The notes: a model not told the origin generated them from the sequence alone. Shown: positions 1 through 9,247, numbered from the stretch's first letter. The stretch: DNA of 54,655 nt from Actinomycetes bacterium (GCA_024641635.1 JAHECS010000016.1:2392-57046); one strand, 5' to 3'. Made by a program: numbers and translations.

Positions 1-3000
1 AGGTCGCGGATCATGCGCTGATGGACGCTGACCAGCGCGGGTGCGCCCTTGCGGGCACTGCCGAGCACCACGTTCTGCCCGTAGTTGTCGTCCAGGACCT
101 CCGCCGCGACCTCGTCGGTCATGTCGACCAGGAGCGCGTTCCGGTCCTCATACGACAGCTCGCCCTGTCGCACAAGGGTGTCGAGGAGGATCTTGATGTT
201 CACCTCGTGGTCCGAGGTGTCGACGCCGGCCGAATTGTCGATCGCATCGGTGTTGACGCGGACGCCGTTGCGGGCGGCCTCGACGCGGCCGAGCTGGGTC
301 AGGCCCAGGTTGCCGCCCTCGCCGACCACGCGGCTCCGGAGGTCGTTGCCGTTGATGCGAATCCGGTCGTTCGCCTTGTCCCCGACGTCTGCGTTCGTCT
401 CCGACTGCGACTTCACGTACGTGCCGATGCCGCCGTTCCACAGGAGGTCGACGGGCGCACGAAGGGCTGCGCGGATGAGCTCGTCCGGCGTCAGGGACTC
501 GAGGCCCGCGGGCAGGCCCAGGGCAGACGCCATCTCGGGGCTGATCCGTACGGACTTCAGCGACCGGGCGAACACGCCGCCTCCGGCCGAGATGAGCGAT
601 GGGTCGTAGTCGGCCCATGACGAGCGGGGCAGGTCGAACAGGCGGCGGCGCTCGGCGAACGACGTCGCCGCGTCGGGGTCGGGGTCGACGAAGATGTGAC
701 GGTGGTCGAACGCGACGACGAGGCGGATGTGCTCGCTGAGGAGCATGCCATTGCCGAACACGTCACCGCTCATGTCGCCGATGCCCGCGACGGTGAAGTC
801 CTCCGCCTGGGTGTCGATGTCCATCTCGCGGAAGTGCCGCTTCACGGACTCCCATGCGCCGCGAGCGGTGATGCCCATGGCCTTGTGGTCGTAGCCGACC
901 GAGCCGCCGGACGCGAAGGCATCGCCCAGCCAGAAGCCGTACTCCTCGGCGATCGAGTTCGCGAGATCCGAGAACGTCGCCGTGCCCTTGTCGGCGGCCA
1001 CCACCAGGTACGGGTCGTCGCTGTCATGGCGCACGACATCGGTGGGCGGAACGACGACCCCGTCGACGAGGTTGTCGGTGATGTCGAGCATGGACTGGAT
1101 GAACTCGCGGTAGGCGGCCTGTCCCGCACGCAGCCACGCGTCCCGGTCGACCGCTGGATCGGGCAGCCGCTTGGCGTAGAAGCCGCCCTTGGCGCCGACG
1201 GGGACGATGACCGCGTTCTTGACCTCCTGGGCCTTGACCAGGCCGAGGATCTCCGTGCGGAAGTCCTCCTGACGATCGCTCCAGCGAAGGCCACCGCGGG
1301 CGACCTGGCCGAAGCGGAGGTGCACGCCCTCGACCATCGGCGAGAAGACCCAGATCTCGTACTGCGGCCTCGGCAGCGGCAGGTCCGGGATGGCCCGCGG
1401 ATCCAGCTTGAAGGCGATGGACGAGCGGTCCAGCCCATCGTCGTCGACCTGGAAGTAGTTGGTGCGCAGCGTCGCACGGATCATCGCCAGGTAGGTGCGC
1501 AGGATCCGGTCCTGGTCGAGGCTCGTCACCCCGTCGAGCGCCTCCTCGATCTCGGCGACGAGACGCTCCTCGCGCTCGTCACGCCCGTCCATGGATCCGG
1601 GTGCGAACCGCGTCTCGAACAGGCGGACGAGCAGGCGCGTGATCGGCGCGTTGCCGACGACGACGTCCTCGAGGAAGCGCTGGCTGAACGTCGAGCCGAT
1701 CTGCCGCATGTAGCGGGAGTACGCGCGAAGGATGAGTGCCTGACGCCACCGCAGCCCAGCCGAGACGACCAGTGAGTTGAATCCGTCCACGCCGTTGCGG
1801 TCGTGCCAGCAGGCAGCGAACGTCTCCTCGAAGCGTTCCGACAGCGAGGACCTCCCGCTGGTCCCGCTCTCCGGAAGGAGCATCCCGAAGTCGAGGATCC
1901 AGGCGGGCTCCTTCAGCGCACGTGCGATCTCGTAGGGGTACTCGTCGACCACGTCGACGCCGAGGGACTGGAGGATCGGGAGGACCTTCGACAGCGACAT
2001 GGCCGGGCCCACGCGGGTGATCTTGAGGCGCAGGTCGCGCTGTCCGCCGTTCGGCGGTTCGTAGATCTCGAGGGAGAGCTCCCCCGGAGCCAGCCCCTCG
2101 ATGACGAGCGCGTCGTTCACGCCGCGGGCCGGCCCGAAGTCCTCCTTGTAGGCCTCCGGGTAGGCGTGCGCATACGTGCGCAGCAAGTCGTCGGCTGCCG
2201 AGACCCCGACCCGAGAGGTCAGCTGGGTCGTGAAGTCGTCCTGCCAGCTGCGAGTGGCCGCCGCCACCTGGGTCTCGAGGTTGTGGGCGTCGACGTCGGG
2301 CAGGCCCCGGCCGATGGGCACGTGGATGACGTAGTGCAGGCGCGAGAGCACGGACTCCGAGACGCGCGCCGTGTAGTCGACGCTGATGCCGCCGAACGCG
2401 TCCATGAGGATCTTCTCGACCTTGAGCCGGACCGCCGTCGTGTAGCGGTCGCGCGGCAGGTACACCAGGCAGGACATGAACCGGCCGTAGTCGTCTGCCC
2501 GGAGGTACAGCTTCGTGCGCCGACGCTCCTGCAGGTGCAGCACCGACTCGGCAATGGCCGCGAGCTGCTCGTCATGGGTCTGGAAGAGCTCGTCACGGGG
2601 GTAGGTCTCGAGGAAGGTGAGCAGGTCCTTCGCATCATGGGAGCCGGCGACGTAGTCCAGTCTCGCCTCGAGGTGCCGTGCCTTCATCCGCAGGATCGGG
2701 ATGTCCATGATGGTCTGGGTGTAGGCGCTCGACGAGTACAGGCCGAGGAACCGGCGCTCCCCGATGACCTGGCCGGCGGCGTCGAACTTCTTCACCGCGA
2801 TGTAGTCGAGGTAGACGTTGCGGTGGACCGTCGAGCGTGAGTTCGCCTTGCTCAGCACGAGGAGCTCCGGCGTGCGCGCGAGCGCCCGCACGGCGGGTGG
2901 AAGCGCGGCGAAGCTCTTGGACATGCTCGTGGGCGCCTCGGGGTCGACGTCCAGGCTCAGGATGCCCAGCCCGCTCCCGTCGACCGGGATGAGGTGGTCC

Positions 3001-3713
3001 TCGTCCGCCAAGCTCTTCAGGTCGTACTCGCGGTAGCCGAGGAAGGTGAGATTGCCGTCCGCGAGCCAGCGGAGAAGGTCGACTCCCTCGTCCACCTGCT
3101 CCTGCGGGAGCCCACGGGGCGGGAACGCCGACAGCTCCTCGGCGATGATGCTGGCGCGGCCGCGCATGGCCCGCCAGTCGCGGACCGCCACCCGCACGTC
3201 GTGCAGGACCGACGCGATCCGTCCCTCGAGACTGGTCATGGCACCCATGGCGTAGGAGCGCTCCAGCTCGATCCACATCCAGGACTCCGCCTGGGTGCCG
3301 GCCGGCCGCGGATCGTCGACGTCGATGTCGAGGATCTCGACGAGGGTGCCGTCCGGGTCGCGCCGCACGACCAGCTGGGGGTGCACCACCAGGTGGATGG
3401 CTCGGTCCTCCGCCGCGACCCCGTTCGTCACGGAGTCCACGAGGAAGGGCATGTCGTCGGTGGCGATGCGCAGGACGCAGTCGCCGCCCTCTCCTTCGAC
3501 CAGGTCTCGGCCGCCGACGAGGGCGACGCCCGTGGGACGGTGCCGTGCGAACTCGATGAGCTCGGATGCGTACTCGACGAGGGTCTGCGGCGGGTGGCCG
3601 GGCAGGTCGTCGTCCGCCAGATATCGGGTGAACCGGCCCGCCAGCACCCGCACGTTGGGGTCCTGTGCCTCAAACACCAGGTCGGGACTCGTCAGCGTCG
3701 GGTCTCCGGTCAC
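1..3713 (-). CDS. gdh: NAD-specific glutamate dehydrogenase, large type (3' end beyond window)
   Basis: Oxidative deamination of glutamate to 2-oxoglutarate with NAD+, by the large tetrameric class of about 1,600 residues. The frame is open from a GTG at 3713, with GAAGAGG upstream as ribosome site, to the window edge, so about 1,237 residues are visible and the C-terminus is missing. The N-terminal regulatory part carries MPFLVDSV near residue 86. The catalytic core shows GAKGGFYAKRLP near residue 840 and then DNYLVDG, GGSVGYDHKAMGITARGAWE, GDMSGDVFGNGMLLS and LLWNGGIGTYVK, all typical of this class. The gene is divergent from a DUF2505 gene across 222 bases. Family assignment is firm; the missing end cannot be judged. 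Confidence 0.96.
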   Translation of the reverse strand, partial: MTGDPTLTSPDLVFEAQDPNVRVLAGRFTRYLADDDLPGHPPQTLVEYASELIEFARHRPTGVALVGGRDLVEGEGGDCVLRIATDDMPFLVDSVTNGVAAEDRAIHLVVHPQLVVRRDPDGTLVEILDIDVDDPRPAGTQAESWMWIELERSYAMGAMTSLEGRIASVLHDVRVAVRDWRAMRGRASIIAEELSAFPPRGLPQEQVDEGVDLLRWLADGNLTFLGYREYDLKSLADEDHLIPVDGSGLGILSLDVDPEAPTSMSKSFAALPPAVRALARTPELLVLSKANSRSTVHRNVYLDYIAVKKFDAAGQVIGERRFLGLYSSSAYTQTIMDIPILRMKARHLEARLDYVAGSHDAKDLLTFLETYPRDELFQTHDEQLAAIAESVLHLQERRRTKLYLRADDYGRFMSCLVYLPRDRYTTAVRLKVEKILMDAFGGISVDYTARVSESVLSRLHYVIHVPIGRGLPDVDAHNLETQVAAATRSWQDDFTTQLTSRVGVSAADDLLRTYAHAYPEAYKEDFGPARGVNDALVIEGLAPGELSLEIYEPPNGGQRDLRLKITRVGPAMSLSKVLPILQSLGVDVVDEYPYEIARALKEPAWILDFGMLLPESGTSGRSSLSERFEETFAACWHDRNGVDGFNSLVVSAGLRWRQALILRAYSRYMRQIGSTFSQRFLEDVVVGNAPITRLLVRLFETRFAPGSMDGRDEREERLVAEIEEALDGVTSLDQDRILRTYLAMIRATLRTNYFQVDDDGLDRSSIAFKLDPRAIPDLPLPRPQYEIWVFSPMVEGVHLRFGQVARGGLRWSDRQEDFRTEILGLVKAQEVKNAVIVPVGAKGGFYAKRLPDPAVDRDAWLRAGQAAYREFIQSMLDITDNLVDGVVVPPTDVVRHDSDDPYLVVAADKGTATFSDLANSIAEEYGFWLGDAFASGGSVGYDHKAMGITARGAWESVKRHFREMDIDTQAEDFTVAGIGDMSGDVFGNGMLLSEHIRLVVAFDHRHIFVDPDPDAATSFAERRRLFDLPRSSWADYDPSLISAGGGVFARSLKSVRISPEMASALGLPAGLESLTPDELIRAALRAPVDLLWNGGIGTYVKSQSETNADVGDKANDRIRINGNDLRSRVVGEGGNLGLTQLGRVEAARNGVRVNTDAIDNSAGVDTSDHEVNIKILLDTLVRQGELSYEDRNALLVDMTDEVAAEVLDDNYGQNVVLGSARKGAPALVSVHQRMIRD

Positions 3714-3935
3714 GCGATCGCCTCTTCACACGACAGTGGATCCGGCCGAACCGGACCAGGGCCCGCACGCCGTTGTGCTGGCCCACGGCAACGGTAGTAC
3801 TCCGCCCGACCTCTCGCCCGCGTTCCGGACTCCAGTGCGGACGTGTCCCGAGGCCACCGATGTCCTGCATGGATCGAGGTCGGGCATGATGACCGCGACA
3901 CCCCTAGCGCGGCATGCCGCGGGAACGGACCCGAC

Positions 3936-4430
3936 GTGGCCACCAAGCTTGACTTCGAGCAGACATTCGCAGCGGACCCGACGACCGTCATGGCGATGCT
4001 GCGTGACCCTGAGTACGTGACGCTGAAGGGCGAGCGCACCGGATCCTTCGACATCAGCGTGGAGGTGACCGAGGCGCCCGACGGGGGCGTCGTGATCACG
4101 AGCACCCGCTCGATGCCCGCCGAGGTCCCGTCATATGCCACGCCCTTCGTCGGCGACACCCTGACGATCACCGAGACCCAGCGATGGTCCGCACCCGCCG
4201 CCGACGGATCCGCCGTGGCTGACGTGACTGTCGAGTTCGCCGCCCCGCTCGCCTACCGAGGAACGATCGCGCTCTCCGGCGGGGCGGACGGCACGGTGGC
4301 GAGGAACCTGGGCGAGTTCAAGGCCAGCGTCCCGTTCGTCGGAGGCAAGGTCGAGAAGGTCGCCGCCGAGATGACCGAGAAGTACCTCGCCAAGGAGGCT
4401 GCCGTGGGTGGGGAGTGGCTGGCGGGCTGA
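3936..4430 (+). CDS. DUF2505 family protein (SRPBCC-like fold)
   Basis: A protein of 164 residues. It starts VATKLDFEQTF and has the alternating pattern of the actinobacterial DUF2505 family, which is related to the START/SRPBCC ligand-binding fold. Such proteins have a hydrophobic pocket, but no ligand is established for this family. The frame is open further upstream to 3843, but the homologous part begins at the GTG at 3936, which I chose. The ribosome site before it is weak. No signal peptide or membrane segment is visible. The gene is convergent with the patatin gene, with only three bases between the stop codons. No function is proposed beyond small-molecule or lipid binding. Confidence 0.8.
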   Translation: MATKLDFEQTFAADPTTVMAMLRDPEYVTLKGERTGSFDISVEVTEAPDGGVVITSTRSMPAEVPSYATPFVGDTLTITETQRWSAPAADGSAVADVTVEFAAPLAYRGTIALSGGADGTVARNLGEFKASVPFVGGKVEKVAAEMTEKYLAKEAAVGGEWLAG

Positions 4431-4433
4431 CCG

Positions 4434-5420
4434 TCAGCACGCCCGGGCGACGTCATCGGCGTCGCGCCACGCCGACACGCTCGTGCGCAGCGACGTCTCC
4501 AGGACGAAGCGCTTCCGGGTGTCGTCCATGAGGTTCGCCCCGATCGCCGCGAGGTCCTCGGGACCGGGGCCGATCATGCGCAGCGTCGCCCCCGCCGCCC
4601 GGACCCGAGACGCCTCGTGGCAGGCCGTCTTGGTGACCTCGGCCCTCCATCGCCGCTCCAGCCTGGCGGTCACGCCGCCAGGACTGTCCATGTCGAACGA
4701 CACCATCGGTGCGACCACGAACACCTCGTCGAGTCCGGCGTGCTCGAGGACGTCGATGGACGTCGCTGAGACTGCCCCGCCGTCCACGTAGGTATGCCCG
4801 TTGACGGTGACGGGCACGAACCAGCCGGGGATGGAGCACGACGCCATCACGGCATCCGACAACGGGGCCACCGGGGCGCCGGGCCTGCCGAAGACGACTC
4901 GCTTCCCATCGTCGTAGTCCATCGCGACGACCCAGACTCCTTCGTGCGGCGACCATGCGCCCATCGGGGTGACCGCGTCGACGAGGTGGCCGACGCGCTC
5001 GAGGGTGCGCGTCCCCTCCGGCATGAACGCCGACAGCACGGCCGTCGCGGGCAGCTGCCCGAGGCGGCGAAGGCTCGATCCGATCAGCCGGGGCGAGCCA
5101 GGGCCCAGCAGCTTGGGCATGCCAGGCCGGTGGCCCCCGGTGGCCCGGACGGTGTCGAAGTCGTAGCCCGCCAACGGACCGCCGGTGACGACCTCGTCGT
5201 TGTAGTGCTGACGCAGCTGGTCCACCGTGACCCCGGCGCCGATGAGGGCAGCGAGGACGGATCCAGCGGAGGTCCCGACGATGACCTCGGCGTCAGCGAC
5301 GTCGAAGCCGTACTCCTCCTGCAGGGCGGCCAGCGCTCCCACCGCCCAGGTCCCGCCCAGCACCCCACCGCCGCCGAGGACGAGTCCTCGGCGCGGGGAT
5401 CCCTCTGCGCCGATGGTCAC
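4434..5420 (-). CDS. patatin-like phospholipase / lipid acyl hydrolase
   Basis: A serine lipid acyl hydrolase of 328 residues. Three patatin signatures are present: a glycine-rich oxyanion loop (LVLGGGGVLGG, residues 13-23), the nucleophile elbow GTSAGS with Ser51, and the DGG motif of the catalytic aspartate near residue 212 (TYVDGGAVSATS). No signal peptide is visible, so it probably acts in the cytosol or at the inner membrane face. The GTG start overlaps the stop of the WS/DGAT gene by four bases (GTGA), which implies translational coupling. An acyltransferase beside a lipase suggests storage-lipid turnover (inference). Substrate specificity cannot be read from the sequence. Confidence 0.9.
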   Translation of the reverse strand: MTIGAEGSPRRGLVLGGGGVLGGTWAVGALAALQEEYGFDVADAEVIVGTSAGSVLAALIGAGVTVDQLRQHYNDEVVTGGPLAGYDFDTVRATGGHRPGMPKLLGPGSPRLIGSSLRRLGQLPATAVLSAFMPEGTRTLERVGHLVDAVTPMGAWSPHEGVWVVAMDYDDGKRVVFGRPGAPVAPLSDAVMASCSIPGWFVPVTVNGHTYVDGGAVSATSIDVLEHAGLDEVFVVAPMVSFDMDSPGGVTARLERRWRAEVTKTACHEASRVRAAGATLRMIGPGPEDLAAIGANLMDDTRKRFVLETSLRTSVSAWRDADDVARAC

Positions 5421-6895
5421 GTGCCCCCCTGGGCCTTCCGCTTCCGGACCGAGGGCTCAGGGGCCGTGCCCTTGACGACGCGGAGCGCACGGCGCGACTG
5501 CTCCGACCGGGCGACCAGCTCCTCGGCCGACTCGGACACGCAGGCTGCGAGCAGGTCGAGGTCCGGGAGCGCGTCACGATCGGCGTAGAGCCCGAAGTAG
5601 ACGCCCCCGTCGTAGGAGATCAGCCCGATGCTCAACGCCTGGTTCCGGGTGAGCGGGACGCAGGGGTAGGCGGCCAGCATGCGTGAGCCCGCCGCGTACA
5701 ACGGTCGTTGCGGCCCGGGCACGTTCGTGATCACGAGGTTGTAGACGCGACTCGACATCGTGGACCCGACCCGGGCGCCCAGAGCGTGCAGTGTGGGAGG
5801 GCTGAAGCCTGCGATGTTGACGATCGCGTCCGCGCCGACGAAGTGGCTGCCCTGCTCCAACTGCGCCAGCTGGTAGCTGATCTGCTGCAGCCTGACGGCC
5901 GGGTCCGGCTCGCCGACCGGAAGCTCGACAAGCGTCGCCGAGACCCTGTTGCCCCCCGCGTGCTCGGAGCCTGCTGAGGGGACGGCGACGCTGATCGGCA
6001 GCATCGCGCGGACGACATGCCCCTGGGACACGGGCAGCCGGCGCGCCTGCAGCCAGGACCGCAGTGCTCCCGTGACCACGGCGAGAACGACGTCGTTGAT
6101 CGTGCCTCCGAGCTGGCGTCGCGCCCTCTTCAGGTCGGCGAGGCTGACGTCGACGGTCGCGAACCGCCGCTGCTCCCCGATCGGCACGTTCAGGGGGCTC
6201 GTCACTGGGGGTCGGGCCATGGCGAGGGCCGCCGACAGGAGACCCGCCGCGCGCTCCCCCGCGTGCGCGGCCGCCTTGGACACATCGGTCACCGTCTCTC
6301 GCACGGCGTCGACGGCGGCAGCGGGGCGGGTGGCGAGCTCGGTAAATGCCTGCGACAGCAGTTCCACGTCGGTCGGCTCCAGTCGCGGACGCCAGCTGTC
6401 GGCCGGCACCGGGACCGTCTCCTCCGTCGGGTCGAGCATCACCTGGGCGATGTCGACCGCGGACAGTCCGTCGACGAGCGACTGGTGGCTCTTGCTGACG
6501 ATCGCGAAGCTGCCGTCGGCGAGGCCCTCCACCAGGTACATCTCCCAGAGCGGACGTGACCGGTCCAGCGGGCGGCTCATGATCCTTGCCACGAGCTCGT
6601 TGAGCTGGTCACGAGAGCCGGGCTTGGGCAGAGCCGACCTGCGGACGTGGAAGGTGACGTCGAAGCGCTCGTCGTCGACCCACACCGGGCGCGCGACCCC
6701 GAACGGGACGTCGCGGACCCGCTGCCGGTAGCGGGGCACGTAGGGGATTCGCTGCTTGATCAGTCGTACGAGTCGCTCGTGATCGAAGCCGTCGGGCGGT
6801 GGCGCGAAGATGGCCACGCCGCCCGCATGCATGGGGGTGGTGGGCGTCTCCATGAAGAGGAAGGACGCATCCAAGGCAGACAACCGGCTCGGCAT
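5417..6895 (-). CDS. wax ester synthase/diacylglycerol acyltransferase (WS/DGAT) family protein with altered active site
   Basis: A WS/DGAT O-acyltransferase homologue of 492 residues. The family makes triacylglycerol or wax esters from acyl-CoA. The N-terminus MPSRLSALDASFLFME is typical, as are GGTINDVVLAVVTGALR in the middle and NVPGPQRPLY in the C-terminal DUF1298 part. The start at 6895 follows a strong GGGAGGTG ribosome site. The active-site motif HHxxxDG reads HQSLVDG (residues 137-143): the second histidine, the general base in this family, is Gln138. Activity is therefore uncertain. A candidate -10 box TAGGTT lies at 6939-6944. The gene is coupled to the patatin gene. M. tuberculosis also has WS/DGAT genes (Rv3233c/Rv3234c) next to ppk2. 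Confidence 0.9.
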   Translation of the reverse strand: MPSRLSALDASFLFMETPTTPMHAGGVAIFAPPPDGFDHERLVRLIKQRIPYVPRYRQRVRDVPFGVARPVWVDDERFDVTFHVRRSALPKPGSRDQLNELVARIMSRPLDRSRPLWEMYLVEGLADGSFAIVSKSHQSLVDGLSAVDIAQVMLDPTEETVPVPADSWRPRLEPTDVELLSQAFTELATRPAAAVDAVRETVTDVSKAAAHAGERAAGLLSAALAMARPPVTSPLNVPIGEQRRFATVDVSLADLKRARRQLGGTINDVVLAVVTGALRSWLQARRLPVSQGHVVRAMLPISVAVPSAGSEHAGGNRVSATLVELPVGEPDPAVRLQQISYQLAQLEQGSHFVGADAIVNIAGFSPPTLHALGARVGSTMSSRVYNLVITNVPGPQRPLYAAGSRMLAAYPCVPLTRNQALSIGLISYDGGVYFGLYADRDALPDLDLLAACVSESAEELVARSEQSRRALRVVKGTAPEPSVRKRKAQGGT

Positions 6896-6955
6896 GGGCA
6901 CCTCCCTCACCAGTTCGCGAGGCACCGGCCCCGACCGGAACCTACTCGCCAGTAC

Positions 6956-8209
6956 CTATCCTGACATGACTTGGTGGGCCACATCGCCCAGAGCCCGCCT
7001 GACCTTGGACCGCGGGGCGCGTTCCCTCAGCGTCCGGCCTCGCTCCCAGCATGAGTCGAGCACCTTCGGCTCGTGAGGGACGTCGATGATCGGGGCGGCC
7101 ACGCCGCACCCGGACATGGCCTCCCGCCACTGGCGACCGCTCCCCACTGCCCGGTTGCGGATCAGCGTGACCGGGGTCCCGTGCACCGAAGGGGCCACCG
7201 TCGCCCACGAGGCCGCCAGCCGGGCCGCGCCCCGGGCGGAGCCCTCCGCCACCGCCACGACGTGGTCGGCCTCGGCGAGGGCGGTGAGCGCGGCGACGTT
7301 CCGCCCACGGGACCACGCGCCGGGGGTCTCGTCGTCCTCAAGGCAGAAGCCCACGTCGACGACGGTCACGTCGAACACCTCCCGGCACGCCTCCCAGACC
7401 CGGTTCAGGGCGCCCGGCCTGAGATCGGGCCAGCGGTCGACCCGCGGCAGGCCACCGAGGACATGCCACCGCTCCCGTACCGGTCGGGCCAGGACGGCCA
7501 GGGCTGAGGGCGTGAGCGAGCCGAGCTCGGCACGACGGCAGGCCACCACCAGGCCGCTGGAATCCTCGACGATGCCGAGGGCCAGCGTCACCGACGGGGC
7601 ATAGGTGTCAGCGTCGACAAGGCAGACGCGCCGGCCGGAATCGGCCAGGCTCTCGGACACCGCCAGCGCCACCGTGGTGCGACCCGGCGCCCCCATGGGT
7701 CCCCACACGACCACGAGTCGGCCCTGACCGGGGCCGTCGGCCTCAGCGGGCACGCCGGAGAGCCCTTCCGGGGCCGAGCAGCCCGTGGACCACACCCCGC
7801 CGGGATGCGCGATGACGCTCGGCGCCACCCCCACGACGCCGTCCTCCCGCCCGGTTCCGGAGGCAGCGGATTCGCAGGCACGCGCGAGCAGTGTCATCGT
7901 CACGGCCGGCTCCTTCGCGACGAGGAGCACCGGCCGCGCACCCATGGACCGCAGCCGCTCCGCATCCGCCGCATCCTCGGCGAGCCCCACCACGAGTCGG
8001 CCGATCGCCAGCCGCTTGATCAGGTCACCGGTCAGCCGCGGCAGCCCCGCCGATACGACGACATGCGCTCCCTCGGCCGCGGCGCCGCTGGCCAGAGCGT
8101 CGACAGCGTCCACGCAGCGGCGCACGACCCGCACTCCGGCCGCGGCGGCACCCGAGACGAGCTCGGGCTCGCGGCGCAGGTCCGGGACCGCGAGAACCAC
8201 GTCGATCAC
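6956..8209 (-). CDS. CpaE/MinD-like P-loop ATPase
   Basis: A protein of 417 residues in two parts. The N-terminal 150 residues resemble the receiver-like domain of CpaE. From about residue 165 there is a ParA/MinD-type ATPase with a P-loop GAPGRTTVA, a switch I region around VCLVDADTYAPS and a following VVDVGF strand. The usual P-loop lysine is Arg and the MinD signature lysine is absent. In pilus systems CpaE localises the assembly machine to a cell pole. The only Tad/Flp-type partner here is the CpaB-like gene directly upstream, whose stop it overlaps by four bases (GTGA). The role is probably positioning or assembly of a surface structure; no client is visible. Confidence 0.78.
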   Translation of the reverse strand: MIDVVLAVPDLRREPELVSGAAAAGVRVVRRCVDAVDALASGAAAEGAHVVVSAGLPRLTGDLIKRLAIGRLVVGLAEDAADAERLRSMGARPVLLVAKEPAVTMTLLARACESAASGTGREDGVVGVAPSVIAHPGGVWSTGCSAPEGLSGVPAEADGPGQGRLVVVWGPMGAPGRTTVALAVSESLADSGRRVCLVDADTYAPSVTLALGIVEDSSGLVVACRRAELGSLTPSALAVLARPVRERWHVLGGLPRVDRWPDLRPGALNRVWEACREVFDVTVVDVGFCLEDDETPGAWSRGRNVAALTALAEADHVVAVAEGSARGAARLAASWATVAPSVHGTPVTLIRNRAVGSGRQWREAMSGCGVAAPIIDVPHEPKVLDSCWERGRTLRERAPRSKVRRALGDVAHQVMSG

Positions 8210-8886
8210 TGCACCTCCACCTGGCTCGTGACCGGGACAGCGACAAGGTCAAGGACGGCCGCACGGGTGGCACCGACGACGCCTGCCACCTCGTCCGCGG
8301 GGACGGCGAGGACCACACCCAGCTCTCCGCCGATCCCCAGGGACTCCTCCGAGACCGAGGCCACCGACGCGGCGGCGAGCACCAGTCGCGGCTCGGGCTC
8401 GGCGGGAACCGAGGCATCCGCCCTCGGCGTCGACCACACGTCGACCCGGTCCCCCGGCTGCAGGCTCATCGGGGCGTGCAGCGGATCCACGGGAACGGTG
8501 ACCTGGCGGGTCGGCCCGCTCGTCGGCTCGGACAACGCTGAGAGCGGCAGCAGCTCCCCCGCGGCCACCGGCCACCGGAGCACGCCGGTCAGGGTCTCCC
8601 CAGGACGGGCGTAGTGCCCAGCGGCCGTCCCCGCGACCTCGACAGCTTCGAGATCGGCCGGCACCGCGCCCACGGACAGGTCACGAGTCGCCCGCCAGAC
8701 CGACACCGCATCGCCGTCCGGCGACAGGATGAGCGCGCCGGCGACGGCCGAGGCCGCCAGCAGCCCGAGGCCCGCCCAGAGCCGCAGGTCCGTGAATCGA
8801 GCCGGCCTCTGGCGGCGCGCCTGAGTCGCCGCGCCGTCGGCCACTCGCGTGTCCTGCACTCCTCGAGCTCGCCTTCGCCCCGCCAC
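8206..8886 (-). CDS. CpaB-like SAF domain membrane protein
   Basis: A protein of 226 residues with a basic N-terminus, one transmembrane helix at about residues 36-51 (LGLLAASAVAGALIL) and an external SAF (antifreeze/flagellar P-ring type) domain. Recognisable segments are ATRDLSVGAVPADLEAVEV, a ...AGELLPLSAL segment and LQPGDRVDVWST. RcpC/CpaB proteins of this type sit in the outer part of Tad pilus machines; actinobacterial relatives often occur without pilus genes. The GTG start follows a G-rich ribosome site. The gene is divergent from the small HTH gene. It is translationally coupled to the CpaE-like ATPase, so the two probably act together. Confidence 0.75.
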   Translation of the reverse strand: MAGRRRARGVQDTRVADGAATQARRQRPARFTDLRLWAGLGLLAASAVAGALILSPDGDAVSVWRATRDLSVGAVPADLEAVEVAGTAAGHYARPGETLTGVLRWPVAAGELLPLSALSEPTSGPTRQVTVPVDPLHAPMSLQPGDRVDVWSTPRADASVPAEPEPRLVLAAASVASVSEESLGIGGELGVVLAVPADEVAGVVGATRAAVLDLVAVPVTSQVEVQ

Positions 8887-8990
8887 CGTGCCCCCTCAGT
8901 CGACTCCGCACAGGATCACCCGGATCCCGAGGAAGCGCGAACACTTGTCCACAGGCGGCAGGTCCCGGCGACGATCGGGCCGCTGTTTGG

Positions 8991-8996
8991 CACGAT
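8991..8996 (+). promoter_or_regulatory. candidate -10 box for a leaderless HTH gene
   Basis: CACGAT ends exactly six bases before the GTG start at 9003. This places transcription start at the start codon and no ribosome site is needed. The -35 region is poor (GCGACG at 8968-8973). The assignment rests on spacing and on the same arrangement at other genes in this window. Confidence 0.45.
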
Positions 8997-9002
8997 CAGT
9001 CC

Positions 9003-9245
9003 GTGACCCCGCGCTTCCTCACGCTCGCCGACGTCGCCGAGACCCTGAACATCTCCGCGGCGCAGACGTACGCACTCGTGCGTAGCGGGGACCTGCCCGC
9101 CATCAAGATCGGCGGCCGCGGGCAGTGGCGGGTGGAGTCCGCCGCACTCGAGGAGTTCATCGCGCGCAAGTACGAGCAGACGCGGGAGTTCGTCCGCAGT
9201 CATCCGTTCGGCTCCGACGATTCACCCGAGGGCGAATCCGGCTGA
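9003..9245 (+). CDS. small MerR/excisionase-type helix-turn-helix DNA-binding protein
   Basis: A protein of 80 residues made almost only of a winged HTH_17 (excisionase-type) domain. TLADVAETLNISAAQTYALV gives the helix-turn-helix and IGGRGQWRVESAALEEFI gives the wing and following helix. No effector domain is present. Despite the excisionase name there is no integrase or attachment site nearby, so it is more likely a chromosomal regulator or architectural protein. It is divergent from cpaB, whose promoter lies in the same 116-base gap, so control of that pair is plausible (inference). It ends two bases before the end of the convergent gene at 9248. Confidence 0.82.
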   Translation: MTPRFLTLADVAETLNISAAQTYALVRSGDLPAIKIGGRGQWRVESAALEEFIARKYEQTREFVRSHPFGSDDSPEGESG

Positions 9246-9247
9246 CC

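Noticed and set aside
696-1775. Long open frames on the strand opposite the glutamate dehydrogenase gene, and similar ones opposite secA, the P-type ATPase and mtrB
   Set aside because: They mirror the codon positions of real genes in high-G+C DNA, have Arg/Ala/Pro/Val/Asp-biased composition, and match no protein family.
8945-8953. TTGTCCACA, a perfect actinobacterial DnaA box, with a near match TTGTCCACC at 13607-13615
   Set aside because: Single boxes 4.6 kb apart, with no cluster, no A+T-rich unwinding region and no dnaA/dnaN nearby; no basis for a replication origin.
9003-9245. Excisionase-type HTH protein as a sign of a mobile element
   Set aside because: No integrase, attachment site repeat, tRNA or change in base composition nearby; such HTH domains are also common in chromosomal regulators.
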